DNA from: Hahella sp018986435
GTDB taxonomy: Bacteria; Pseudomonadota; Gammaproteobacteria; Pseudomonadales; Oleiphilaceae
NCBI RefSeq assembly: GCF_050749805.1
Contig: NZ_CP192738.1
Location: 3,596,001 to 3,660,000, forward strand
DNA: 64,000 nucleotides
Direction of reading: 5' to 3'
The notes under the pieces are model-generated. The model was not told the origin of the DNA. It saw only the letters and a list, made by a program, of their open reading frames with translations, and did not search any database. Within the stretch, counting starts at the first letter, position 1. The number at the start of each line of letters is the position of its first letter. Made by a program: the position numbers and the translations under genes. This document shows positions 1 through 8,308 of this stretch, in pieces.

Positions 1-509
1 GGCAATGGTCGCAGGAAGACGAACGGTTGGTTGAAAAAGCGCTGCATGATACCGGCCTCACCGCCCTACAGCATCAACCCGTGGATTCACTGTCTGGAGG
101 CCAGCGACAGCGCGCCTGGATCGCCATGACCCTGGCGCAGAACACGGAGATTCTGCTGCTGGACGAACCCACCACCTACCTGGACCTCACCCATCAGATT
201 GAAATTCTCGACTTGTTGCGCGACCTGAATGACCGCGAGCAAAAGACCATCGTCATGGTCCTGCACGATCTCAATCTGGCCTGTCGCTACGCGGACCACA
301 TCGTGGCGATCCAGCATCGCAACGTCTACGCCCAGGGCAGTCCGGAGGAGATCATCACCGAGGAAACCGTCAGTGCGGTGTTCGACCTGGGCTGCCGCAT
401 TATCCGCGATCCCCTGTTCGGCTCGCCGTTATGCATCCCCTTCGGCAAAACCACACGCATACCGACGCAAACTCAAGAGCATGACAAACGGAGCGAAGCA
501 TGCGTCTAG
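1..509 (+). CDS. Iron-siderophore ABC transporter ATP-binding protein (5' truncated)
   Basis: This is the C-terminal two thirds of an ABC ATPase of the FecE/FepC/FhuC type; the reading frame is already open at base 3, so the true start lies outside the window. The signature LSGGQRQRAWIAMTLAQ, the Walker B segment ILLLDEPTTYLDL with D-loop, and the switch histidine in VMVLHDLNLA are all present. The protein would energise import of a ferric siderophore through an inner-membrane permease encoded upstream. The role follows from the family and from the neighbours: the next gene overlaps its end by 10 bases and encodes a Suc_Fer-like protein, followed by a Fur-boxed TonB receptor. Walker A is not visible because the N-terminus is missing. 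Confidence 0.9.
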   Translation, partial: QWSQEDERLVEKALHDTGLTALQHQPVDSLSGGQRQRAWIAMTLAQNTEILLLDEPTTYLDLTHQIEILDLLRDLNDREQKTIVMVLHDLNLACRYADHIVAIQHRNVYAQGSPEEIITEETVSAVFDLGCRIIRDPLFGSPLCIPFGKTTRIPTQTQEHDKRSEACV

Positions 510-1429
510 GCGCCGCCACGCCAAAGTTCTGCGCCCAGGCCAGTCAGGACGCCGATGAGCCTCTGGCGGGAACGGGCTTTCATCCGCAAAGCAATCTATT
601 GCTGAGCTGGCCCATCGCCGGTTGGACGCGCACTTACCATCAGGCTAAGGATATGAGCGAAACCGAGTCCGGGCTTGTCGCAGAACTGGTCGCCCAAGGC
701 CGCCGGGTGAACCTGATGCATCGGGCGGATCAGTCCAAGTCCCTGCGTCGCGCCTATCTGATGCCCGAACGGGAGGCGTACGATATTCCCTGCGAACAAC
801 TGGCGGCGTTTCTGCTGGCGTTGCAGCAGGGGCGCTCGTTGGCGGCATGGCGTAGCGGCCCGGCGCCCGCCAAGGTCGTGCTTTGCTGCACCCATGGCGT
901 CAAGGACAAGTGTTGCGCCAAGTTCGGCGTCGCGGGCTTCAAGGCGCTGGAGCTGGCCGCGCAGAATTTCCCAGGCGTTGAAGTCTGGCAAAGCTCTCAC
1001 CTGGGAGGCTGTCGTTTCGCGGCCACCGCCCTGGTGTTTCCCGACATGCGCAAATACGGGCGTATCGAGCCTGAGCGCGCCCAGCCCCTGCTGGAAAGCG
1101 AGATGAGCAACCTTCCTTATCTGCCCTGCTTTCGTGGAAACAGCGCTTTGACGCCAGTCCAGCAAATTGCCGAGATCGAAGCGCGCAAGCGTCTTGGCGC
1201 GGAGGGACATCAGCCGACTCAGTTGGAAATTGTCGCTGAACACAGCGACGGCGAAAACCAGGCGGAGATCGCGTTTTTCTGGCGATCCGATACTGCGGAC
1301 GGACGTCTGATTATCCATCTGAAGGCCACGTCTTTCCTGCGCTACGACATGTGTTCGGATATTGACGCGGGCGGCGGCCCCTCAGATCGCCGCACATGGC
1401 GAGCAAGCGAAACGCAGGGAAACGCCTGA
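500..1429 (+). CDS. Sucrase/ferredoxin-like (Suc_Fer-like) family protein
   Basis: A 309-residue protein with the hallmarks of the Suc_Fer-like family: a CTHGxxDKCC cysteine cluster near residue 135 and the later conserved segment WQSSHLGGCRFAATAL followed by PDMRKYGR. Such thioredoxin-like ferredoxin-fold proteins often sit in siderophore uptake operons and are thought to have a redox or iron-reductive role; the exact reaction is not established. The ATG at 500 overlaps the end of the ABC ATPase and has GGAG 5-9 bases upstream, so the two are translationally coupled. The stop at 1429 lies 126 bases before the TonB receptor start, with a Fur box in between. Confidence 0.8.
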   Translation: MRLGAATPKFCAQASQDADEPLAGTGFHPQSNLLLSWPIAGWTRTYHQAKDMSETESGLVAELVAQGRRVNLMHRADQSKSLRRAYLMPEREAYDIPCEQLAAFLLALQQGRSLAAWRSGPAPAKVVLCCTHGVKDKCCAKFGVAGFKALELAAQNFPGVEVWQSSHLGGCRFAATALVFPDMRKYGRIEPERAQPLLESEMSNLPYLPCFRGNSALTPVQQIAEIEARKRLGAEGHQPTQLEIVAEHSDGENQAEIAFFWRSDTADGRLIIHLKATSFLRYDMCSDIDAGGGPSDRRTWRASETQGNA

Positions 1430-1466
1430 GTCAGGAGTTAATTCGTCAGTCGCCGCTTAATGCGAT

Positions 1467-1481
1467 TGATAATAATTATCA
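1467..1481 (+). promoter_or_regulatory. Fur box (perfect 7-1-7 palindrome)
   Basis: TGATAATAATTATCA is an exact 7-1-7 inverted repeat matching the classical Fur operator core. It lies 74 bases upstream of the TonB receptor start, inside an AT-rich stretch suitable for a promoter. It predicts iron-repressed expression of the receptor, independent of the upstream ABC and Suc_Fer-like genes. Confidence 0.85.
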
Positions 1482-1554
1482 TTTTTATTACATTGCACTT
1501 CTGGCTATTTTTCTCCTTCATTCATGTCCCAAGACAATCATTAAGGAATTGTCC

Positions 1555-3669
1555 ATGCTGTCAAAACCTTCCCTGCACGCCCTGGCGCTCACACCGCTGG
1601 CGGCGTTTTTCCTCTCCGCGCAGGCTCAGGCCGCGCAGCCGACTACGGTGCTGGATGAGGTCGTGATTACCTCCACTCGGTCCGCTACAGGGGAGAAGGA
1701 CTCCCCTCAAGTCGTCACTATAATCACCAGGGAAGAGATCGAAGAACAGTTGGCGTTGACGTCCGATTCGTCGCAAATTCTGAGCAACCTGCTGCCGGCC
1801 TACTCGCCTAATCGACAAAAGCTGACCAGCAGCGGGGAAACCTTCCGTGGCCGCGCGGTGCTGTTCATGATCGATGGCGTGCCGCAGTCCAACCCGCTTA
1901 GAAACGCGTCCCGTTCTGGCCATACCATTGACCTGTCCATGGTGGAGCGCATCGAAGTGATTCACGGCGCCAACGCCATTCACGGCCTGGGCGCCACCGG
2001 CGGCATTATTAACTTCATCACGCGCCGTCCCAGCGGGGTTGAACTCAAGCAGCATGCAGGGGTTCAGGTCACCACTCCCGCCCGCAAGCTGGACTCCGAC
2101 ACACTGGGCTATAAGTTGGACTACCGGGTGGAAGGCGCGCAACAGGATTTTGAGTATCTGGCCGGCCTCAGCTACGAAACGCAAGGGTTGTATCTGGACG
2201 CCGACGGCTCCCCGGTAGGGGTCGACAACACTCAGGGCGACCTGATGGATTCACAAGCCTATGACCTGTTCCTCAAGCTGGGCTACTGGCTGGACGACGA
2301 CCAGAATATCGAACTGGAAGTCAATCACTACCAAGCCAAAGGCGACATGAATTACGTGAGCGTCACGGGCGACCGCAGCGAGGGCGTTCCCACCACCTCT
2401 GAGAAAGGCGAGCCAGAAGGCGGAGCGCCCCGCAACAGGGTGCTCACCGCCAGCCTGAAATACGAGCATCACGATCTCAACGGCATGGTCTTTACCGCAC
2501 AGGGATATAGCCAGCAGTTCGAAGGCCGCTTCGGCGCCACCCTCACCTCAACGTTCCAGGACGAGGACATTGCCCCGGTCGGCACGCTGTATGACCAGTC
2601 GCAGAATGAGTCGGATAAACTCGGCGCCAAATTCACACTGAGCAAGCAGGATCTGTTCGATAAAAAGTTGAAGCTGACCGGTGGACTGGATCTGCTGCGG
2701 GACACCACCCAGCAAAGACTGGTGCTGACCAACCGCAGTTGGGTGCCGGAAACGTCCTACAACAACTACGCTCCGTTCCTGCAGGCTCAAGTGCAGCCCA
2801 TGGACAGTTTAGTTTTGCACGCCGGTGTGCGTTACGAGCACGCGGAGCTGGATGTAGACTCTTTCCAGACCCTGGCGTCCGCCAATGGCGTTACGGTGGA
2901 AGGCGGCAATCCCGACTTCAGCGAAACCTTGTATAACGCCGGCGTCGTGGTGACGCCATTGACCTGGCTCAGCGTGTTCGCCAACTATTCGGAAGGCTTT
3001 GGAATGCCTGACGTGGGCCGCGTGCTGCGGGGCATCAACAAGCCGGATCAGGATGTGGACGACTTCCTCAATCTGCAACCGATCTTGACCGACAATCGTG
3101 AAATCGGGGTGCGGATCGATTTCAAACCCGTGGATTTCGAGTTGAGCTATTACCAGTCCGACTCCGACCTGGGCTCACGCTTGGAAAATATCGACGGCGT
3201 TTATTTTGTGAAACGGGAAAGAACGGAAATCGATGGATGGGAAGCCACACTTGGCGTTCAGGTTCACGAACGGCACCGGGTGAAACTGGCCTACTCGCGC
3301 ATCAACGGTGAGTACGACAGCGACGCCGATGGCGTGCTGGACAGCAAACTGGACGGACTCAACATCCCGCCGAACAGACTGACAGCAGGCTGGAATGCGC
3401 GCTGGACAGATGAGCTCAGCACCGCCCTGCAAGCCAGCCACGCCTTCGATCGCAGCTTCGATGATCCGGCAAAGGAGTTTGACGGCTACACCCTGGTGGA
3501 CGCCACCCTCGACTATCAATTGAACGCCGGCAAGGTCTCTCTGGCCGTGGCCAACCTGTTCAATGAGGACTACTTCACCTACTACTCACAAAGCGCCCTG
3601 ATAAACGACGACCGCTACTTCAAAGGCCGCGGCCGCACCTTCACCCTGGGCTATAGCGTGGACTTTTAA
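1555..3669 (+). CDS. TonB-dependent siderophore/iron receptor
   Basis: An outer-membrane beta-barrel receptor of 704 residues. I chose the ATG at 1555 because it follows AAGGA and starts a clean signal peptide (MLSKPSLHALALTPLAAFF to AQAQA); the longer upstream reading runs through the Fur box. After cleavage comes a TonB-box-like stretch (LDEVVITSTRS), a plug domain with ITREEIEEQ, FMIDGVPQ and VERIEVIHGANAIHGLGATGGIINFITRRP, then a long barrel. The protein ends in an aromatic residue (GYSVDF), the usual BAM-recognised end of such barrels. With the upstream ABC ATPase it should import a ferric chelate. The ligand cannot be read from the sequence. Confidence 0.92.
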   Translation: MLSKPSLHALALTPLAAFFLSAQAQAAQPTTVLDEVVITSTRSATGEKDSPQVVTIITREEIEEQLALTSDSSQILSNLLPAYSPNRQKLTSSGETFRGRAVLFMIDGVPQSNPLRNASRSGHTIDLSMVERIEVIHGANAIHGLGATGGIINFITRRPSGVELKQHAGVQVTTPARKLDSDTLGYKLDYRVEGAQQDFEYLAGLSYETQGLYLDADGSPVGVDNTQGDLMDSQAYDLFLKLGYWLDDDQNIELEVNHYQAKGDMNYVSVTGDRSEGVPTTSEKGEPEGGAPRNRVLTASLKYEHHDLNGMVFTAQGYSQQFEGRFGATLTSTFQDEDIAPVGTLYDQSQNESDKLGAKFTLSKQDLFDKKLKLTGGLDLLRDTTQQRLVLTNRSWVPETSYNNYAPFLQAQVQPMDSLVLHAGVRYEHAELDVDSFQTLASANGVTVEGGNPDFSETLYNAGVVVTPLTWLSVFANYSEGFGMPDVGRVLRGINKPDQDVDDFLNLQPILTDNREIGVRIDFKPVDFELSYYQSDSDLGSRLENIDGVYFVKRERTEIDGWEATLGVQVHERHRVKLAYSRINGEYDSDADGVLDSKLDGLNIPPNRLTAGWNARWTDELSTALQASHAFDRSFDDPAKEFDGYTLVDATLDYQLNAGKVSLAVANLFNEDYFTYYSQSALINDDRYFKGRGRTFTLGYSVDF

Positions 3670-3693
3670 ACCGTCTCGCTAACAGCCCCCTGC

Positions 3694-3722
3694 AAGAAGA
3701 CCAGCGTTTGGCTGGTCTTCTT
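3694..3722 (+). terminator. Rho-independent terminator after TonB receptor
   Basis: A 12-bp perfect stem (AAGAAGACCAGC at 3694-3705 pairing with 3711-3722) with a 5-base loop, starting 25 bases after the receptor stop and running into a T-rich stretch. It closes the iron-uptake transcript. Confidence 0.8.
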
Positions 3723-3773
3723 GTTTGGCTGCATACCGCCGCGCTGTTAGAAACCAGCTTTTACTATGCCGGC

Positions 3774-4250
3774 TCACTTAATTTGAATGACCTTTACGTA
3801 ATTATCATAATCCTTGATCTCGCCGGAGAAGCCCGGCAGAAGCAGAATTGCTGGCCTGTGGGTCTGGTTCGTATTCTCGATGATTTCAACAGTATGGTTC
3901 CCCTGTCTTTCAGGATTCCATCCGGCTTGAATGCTAGCGCGAACAATCTCTGAAACGAGTTTGGGCTTAATGCTCACCAATTGGTCTATACCCAGAAAAC
4001 CATCTACCACCAAACCAAAATAATTGACTGAAATGACCGAGACCGGGTCGTTTCTGAGTTCGACCGTTATTTTAAACACCACATCAGCAACTTGGCCCAA
4101 TCCATACCTTTCCGCCGCCTTTAAGTATCTTTCATCCAATACCTCCGTCTCTTTCCGCCAGTCAGAAATAATTCTGTACCTGGAAACCCTCCATCGGTAA
4201 TCAATACCGTCGACAGATATTTCTCTTGAGCCTTTTTTAGGCATCGCCAT
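3774..4250 (-). CDS. Hypothetical protein, same small family as the protein at 48424-48741
   Basis: A 158-residue soluble protein with no signal peptide or membrane segment. I do not recognise a named family. It shares a pattern with the protein at 48424-48741: an N-terminal I-x-V-x-G-x-x-Y-x-W motif (ISVDGIDYRW) and a C-terminal V-x-P-K-x-V..I...G...GWNP motif (IKPKLVSEIVRASIQAGWNP). It has lower GC than its neighbours and stands alone between the TonB receptor (convergent) and a repeat-rich gap. The second member lies in a probable immunity-gene island, which suggests but does not prove an immunity-like role. The ATG at 4250 is preceded by only weak Shine-Dalgarno sequence. Confidence 0.6.
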   Translation of the reverse strand: MAMPKKGSREISVDGIDYRWRVSRYRIISDWRKETEVLDERYLKAAERYGLGQVADVVFKITVELRNDPVSVISVNYFGLVVDGFLGIDQLVSIKPKLVSEIVRASIQAGWNPERQGNHTVEIIENTNQTHRPAILLLPGFSGEIKDYDNYVKVIQIK

Positions 4251-4412
4251 GGTATAAACCTATTTGTAAATGGCTAAACGAACTCTCAGTGTATTCCAAT
4301 TCCCCCCTGTGAGACTCAGGATTTATGCGGCCTCTTGCTGGGTTTCATTACACAGCATTTTCGACCAGCGGCTAGCTATACGATTAAAGAGGTATTGAGG
4401 GGGAGTCAAAGT

Positions 4413-4494
4413 GTTGGATGGCGCTGCGCTTATCCAACCTACGGTTTATAGACTGTTCGCTACTTGTAGGTTGGAAAAGCGCAGCGCCTTCCAA
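4413..4494. repeat. REP/BIME-like palindromic repeat pair
   Basis: Two inverted copies of a ~30-base unit, 4413-4442 and 4466-4494. Each carries GTTGGA...GCGCTGCGC...TCCAAC internal complementarity, and they are separated by 23 bases. The same unit recurs at 6260-6342 (nearly identical, including the spacer) and in a cluster at 14231-14742. Confidence 0.8.
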
Positions 4495-4548
4495 TAACTG
4501 AGTTACAGGCTGCGGCGGCTTCGTTATCCCTTGCTATACACGCAAACC

Positions 4549-4592
4549 GAGCGATTTCACATGACCGGTAACGACGAAATCGCTCTTTTTTA
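4549..4592 (+). terminator. Terminator-like hairpin with no clear upstream gene
   Basis: GAGCGATTTC (4549-4558) pairs perfectly with GAAATCGCTC (4576-4585), followed by TTTTTTATTT. It has the form of a rho-independent terminator on the + strand, but no + strand gene precedes it. It may be a relic of a lost gene or the end of an untranslated RNA. Confidence 0.5.
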
Positions 4593-4795
4593 TTTAAGGA
4601 ATATCAGAAGGTATGCATCTTTCCCGAATAATTTGGGACAAAGTTGGGACTCCGCATATAGCAACCTCCGGGCAATGAAAACGCGCCTCAAAACGCGCCT
4701 GTTAAATCATCTGCCTAAACCTCAATGAAGACTAGGTCAACTTACCTTACCGAAAGGTTATGATGCGCTTCAGATCCCCTCCCCGCCCCAACGCT

Positions 4796-6070
4796 TTAGT
4801 TTAAGATAACCGGAGCATGACCGGGCGCAGTTTCATCATTGACTACCGCCTCAACTACCAGCCTGACCTTCGCCGTCGCCAGCGCCGACACATGTTCTGC
4901 TTCCGCCGGAGTTGCGCCCACGGTCATCAAATATCCGGCGCGGTCATTGCTGTCGTTCAGAGAGCTAACTCCGTCACCGATGCGGGGATAGATTTTTATA
5001 TCCCTGACGCCATCCAGCGACTGAGCCTCCTCCAGGCCTGAGATGCTTTTTAATACGCCGTTTTCGGTGGTGAAAAACCTGAGCAGCACGGCGTTATTCC
5101 CGTCGGCGTCCACCAGGTCGTCGACGTTGAACTCCCTGCCCAAAGACGCCAGCAGGGTTGCTTTGGCGAGGTTAAATCCGGTTGCGGCGCGAACGAATCT
5201 GGCTTCTTCGCCGCCGCCGATTCTGGGCATGACTTCGATGATGCGATATTGCTTTGCGTGGGAGGACGTGACGATCACCTGGGCGAAAAACGGCGCAGTG
5301 TCGACGCCCATTTGTTGCAGCGCGGTTTCCATGTCGGCTCTGAGTTGATCGAGTAACTCAGCCGGAAGATCCGTCGGATATTGCTTGGTTAATGCGACGC
5401 CAAATCCCGCTTCCGTCCGCGATGGGCTGCCTCGGTATGAGGCGATGAAGGGCGCGACTCGCCCGCGATAGATAAAGCCGCTCAGACTGTATTCAACGCC
5501 TTCCACAAACTCCTGAATGATCGCCCGCGATTTCACGGAAGCATTCAGGGCGGACTGAACTACCAATTTCAACTGCTCGGGATCGGCGGCGGCTCCCACG
5601 CCCTCCTGTCCCGTACCGTCAACTGGCTTAACCACCACGGGATAACCCAAGGCTTCCGCCAGCGAGGCGGCCTGCTCATAGGACTCGACAAAATCATAGC
5701 GGGGTGTAGGCAAATCAGCGGCTCTCAACAACTCAGCCATACGCAATTTATCCAGCGGCAGCGCGGCGGACGCCTCCGACACATAAGTGCTGATTCCGCA
5801 TTGGGCGGCGCACTCCGCCATCAACTTGATCGAGCGATCACTGCCGGCGGACACGATCCCGTCGAATGCATGCGTAGACGCGTACTCGACAATGCTTTTC
5901 TTATCATGACGGTTAAAGGGAACCCGCTGAATGCGCTCAACAAGCGCCGGATCAATCATCCCATCCCTGTCATCCACCACAAACACTTCAAACCCCAACT
6001 CCACGCCTTCCTCGATCAGCGGGAGCTGTATATGCCCTCCCCCAATCACCAGCACCTTGGCTTTCTTCAC
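4796..6070 (-). CDS. ATP-grasp domain protein (carboxylate-amine ligase-like)
   Basis: A 424-residue protein with a PurK/carbamoyl-phosphate-synthase-like layout. The N-terminal nucleotide-fold segment reads VLVIGGGHIQLPLIEEG; the pre-ATP-grasp part follows; the ATP-grasp core includes GYPVVVKPVDGTGQEGV (about residues 143-159), the substrate loop IIQEFVEGVEYSLSGF and the metal-binding VMPRIGGG region near residue 280. Such enzymes make amide or peptide-like bonds from a carboxylate via an acyl phosphate. The substrate is unknown and it stands alone, so no pathway can be assigned. The start is GTG at 6070 with GGAG seven bases upstream. Confidence 0.8.
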   Translation of the reverse strand: MKKAKVLVIGGGHIQLPLIEEGVELGFEVFVVDDRDGMIDPALVERIQRVPFNRHDKKSIVEYASTHAFDGIVSAGSDRSIKLMAECAAQCGISTYVSEASAALPLDKLRMAELLRAADLPTPRYDFVESYEQAASLAEALGYPVVVKPVDGTGQEGVGAAADPEQLKLVVQSALNASVKSRAIIQEFVEGVEYSLSGFIYRGRVAPFIASYRGSPSRTEAGFGVALTKQYPTDLPAELLDQLRADMETALQQMGVDTAPFFAQVIVTSSHAKQYRIIEVMPRIGGGEEARFVRAATGFNLAKATLLASLGREFNVDDLVDADGNNAVLLRFFTTENGVLKSISGLEEAQSLDGVRDIKIYPRIGDGVSSLNDSNDRAGYLMTVGATPAEAEHVSALATAKVRLVVEAVVNDETAPGHAPVILN

Positions 6071-6383
6071 GCAAAACTCCTTAACTCACCACTCAGTCGG
6101 CGTTCCCCTGTGAAACAACCTCGACTCGCCTTTGCGAAGTTCAATATTAATGTGGTCTTTCATAGTGATTCCCAAGTGTTGCAATACACGGGATGCATTT
6201 CAGTGACATTGGGCAAGAGTATTGAGTAATTGCGTTGAGTAAGAATATTGAATAAGAGTGTTGGATGGCACTGCGCTTATCCAACCTACGGTTTATAGAT
6301 TGTTCGCTACTTGTAGGTTGGAAAAGCGCAGCGCCTTCCAACAACTGAGTCTGAATCAAACCAGACAGGCCTGATCACCGAAA
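6071..6383. other. 313-base intergenic interval with repeat
   Basis: Upstream region of the ATP-grasp gene and downstream region of the SnoaL-like gene. Its only recognisable content is the repeat pair at 6260-6342; short frames here are products of the repeat. Confidence 0.5.
6260..6342. repeat. REP/BIME-like palindromic repeat pair
   Basis: Second copy of the 4413-4494 element. Arms at 6260-6289 and 6313-6342 are in inverted orientation with a 23-base spacer that matches the first copy in nearly every base, indicating that the whole pair is the duplicated unit. Confidence 0.8.
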
Positions 6384-7154
6384 TCAAAACTTCCCATTGT
6401 CATTTTTCCATTGCGACCTGGGAGGGATGGGTTCTATGGTGTCCCAGTGTTCGACTAGTTTGCCTTCTTGCACTCGGAACAGGTCGTAGAATGAGCTGTG
6501 CGTATCGCGCCACAGGCCTTCGCTGACGCTGAGTACAAAGTCGCCTTCCGCCAGGACTCGGTGCAAGGTGGTATAGGTCAAGGCGTAACGATCATTTTCT
6601 CCTAAGGACAGAGCTTCGTGGAGGGATGCAACGCCATCGCGCATCTCGGGATTGTGCTGGATAAAGTCTGTGCTGGAGACGAAGTCCTCCAGCCGTTGCA
6701 GTTGTCGATTTATCAGTACTTCGTTCACGTATTCCCGCACCAACGTTCTATTGGTCTCCGTCAAATGCAAGTCACTGGATTGTTGCGGGCCATCCAGCAT
6801 GCCGTGCCCGGAAGGGTTTGGGCCCGCCAGTGGCTGGAGATTGTCCCAGTGCTCCACCGCCAGGCCGTCTTCGAAACGAAACACCTCAAACGCCGCCTTA
6901 ACTGAGGAGAACTCGTATTTCATGTGGGCGAACACAAAATCCTGATCTTCAAACGCCCGCACCATCGTCACTTTAGGTCCGGTCTTGGCGATTTGCTTGA
7001 ACAGCTCCGCCAGTCCCAGGCTGCCCTCGCCGGTATGAGGATTGTGCTGCACATATCGCTTCTCGTTGACGACGCTGGCGGCGTCCGGGTCGCCGGTTTC
7101 TATGCCTTTCAGCAGTTTGAAGACTTTCTCTTTGTTGCTCAGTTCACTCAACAT
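6384..7154 (-). CDS. Tandem SnoaL-like (NTF2-fold) protein
   Basis: A 256-residue cytoplasmic protein made of two similar SnoaL/NTF2-like halves. Each half contains a YVQHNP/FIQHNP motif (YVQHNPHTGEG near residue 48; FIQHNPEMRDG near residue 185), an internal FVF/FVL strand and a terminal EHWD motif (VEHWDNLQP and VEHWDTIEP). SnoaL-like folds include polyketide cyclases and many small-molecule isomerases or hydrolases. The function here is open. It is followed closely by the beta-lactamase-fold hydrolase gene upstream on the same strand (136-base gap), so the two may be co-expressed. The ATG at 7154 has AAGGAGT just upstream. Confidence 0.75.
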   Translation of the reverse strand: MLSELSNKEKVFKLLKGIETGDPDAASVVNEKRYVQHNPHTGEGSLGLAELFKQIAKTGPKVTMVRAFEDQDFVFAHMKYEFSSVKAAFEVFRFEDGLAVEHWDNLQPLAGPNPSGHGMLDGPQQSSDLHLTETNRTLVREYVNEVLINRQLQRLEDFVSSTDFIQHNPEMRDGVASLHEALSLGENDRYALTYTTLHRVLAEGDFVLSVSEGLWRDTHSSFYDLFRVQEGKLVEHWDTIEPIPPRSQWKNDNGKF

Positions 7155-7289
7155 GATGCGACTCCTTTTTTGGTTTTGATGCAGCCCCAGCTATACCCGG
7201 TTATAGCAGTTATATCAGTTTTACCAGCTGTAGAAGCCAGGCCCGACCTACGCAGACCTGGCTTTTTCGGAAGCACGTCTGCGGGATGA

Positions 7290-8198
7290 TCAATCCTGCG
7301 CAGGACGCCAGGGGAACGGCCCCATGAATTCATCCGCCAGGATGCGCCAGACGTTCATCGACAGCCATTCATCATAGCCGACCCAATCTTTGTATTTGGG
7401 CAACCGCAATGTGGAGGCGATGGCCATGGGCGGCGCGCCTTTCTTAAGTTCAGCATAAAACTCGGCGCGCAGGTCCTGCAGGTAGGTCAGTTGCGCTTTG
7501 ACATCCTCTTTGTCGCCGCCTTTTAGAGGCTCGGCTTTTTCGTTGTGAGAGAAAATGACGGTGTCGAAGTTGAGTTTAAGCACCTCATTCAGGGTTCTCT
7601 CCCACTCCCGCAGATTGAAGTCCGGCACGACGGAGAAGATAACCCGGTTCGGCGTCACGATATCCGCCAGATAGGCGGTTTTGCTTTGCGGCAGATAGAA
7701 AACGGTCATGCCCAGGCCGTGATTCATGCCGAAATAATGCAGGTCGATTTTCAGGCCATCCACATCGAACTGCTTGTAGTCGCCCTTCCAGGTTAATGTC
7801 GGCGCCGTCATGTCCGGATAGGGATTGGCCCGCATCCAGGCCGCCGCTTCTTCATGAGCGACAGTTTCCGCGCCGGCTTGAATAAACACCTGACCGCCGC
7901 TGGCGTGATCCCAGTGATTGTGGCTGTGAAAGGCGTATTTGACGGGCTTGGCGGTTATCTTTCTGATAGCGGTCAGCATGGCTTGCGCATGTTGTGAGTT
8001 CATCGTCTCGAAAACGACGACGCTTTTGTCCGTGATGGCGAACATGGAGATATAACCGCCGTCCAGGCTGAAGGAATACAGGTTGTCGGCGACTTTATAG
8101 ACGGTTTCCTGCAGCGCCGCCTTGGCGGGCGCGCCAGTCAGAATGGTCGCTAGTGAAACGACGAGGGATGCAAAAATGCGTTTAAGTGAATGTTTCAT
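7290..8198 (-). CDS. Exported MBL-fold metallo-hydrolase
   Basis: A 302-residue metallo-beta-lactamase-fold protein with an N-terminal signal peptide (MKHSLKRIFASLVVSLATIL to APAKA). The zinc motif HxHxDH is visible as HSHNHWDH near residue 92, followed by ASGG. Further metal ligands are likely in the ADIVTPNRV and FSHNE regions. The export signal points to periplasmic hydrolysis of a small molecule, perhaps an ester or lactone; the substrate is not readable. It is transcribed divergently from a LysR regulator gene 110 bases away, the classical arrangement for regulator and target. Confidence 0.85.
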   Translation of the reverse strand: MKHSLKRIFASLVVSLATILTGAPAKAALQETVYKVADNLYSFSLDGGYISMFAITDKSVVVFETMNSQHAQAMLTAIRKITAKPVKYAFHSHNHWDHASGGQVFIQAGAETVAHEEAAAWMRANPYPDMTAPTLTWKGDYKQFDVDGLKIDLHYFGMNHGLGMTVFYLPQSKTAYLADIVTPNRVIFSVVPDFNLREWERTLNEVLKLNFDTVIFSHNEKAEPLKGGDKEDVKAQLTYLQDLRAEFYAELKKGAPPMAIASTLRLPKYKDWVGYDEWLSMNVWRILADEFMGPFPWRPAQD

Positions 8199-8248
8199 AC
8201 CAGATACCCAACTGCGAATTAATGTGAACCTGCATCCAGTATATTTAG

Positions 8249-8304
8249 TTGCACTTATTGATATGAATACCTAGGATTGCAAAACCTAAATGCAAAAAGT
8301 GCAA
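8249..8304. promoter_or_regulatory. Inverted repeat in the divergent MBL/LysR promoter region
   Basis: TTGCACTT (8249-8256) and its exact complement AAGTGCAA (8297-8304) flank the divergent intergenic region; the right arm abuts the LysR start at 8309. It is a candidate operator for autoregulation and for control of the hydrolase gene. The arm spacing of 40 bases is larger than a single LysR box. Confidence 0.4.
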
Positions 8305-8308
8305 TAAG

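Larger units (their letters stand above)
4251..4795. other. 545-base gene-poor interval with repeat and hairpin
   Basis: It holds one palindromic repeat pair (4413-4494) and a terminator-like hairpin (4549-4592). A 65-codon reading frame at 4531-4728 crosses the hairpin, lacks a ribosome-binding site and resembles nothing I know; I do not call it. Confidence 0.5.

Noticed and set aside
4531..4728. 65-codon frame in the repeat-rich gap
   Set aside because: It crosses a terminator-like hairpin, has no Shine-Dalgarno sequence and resembles no protein.
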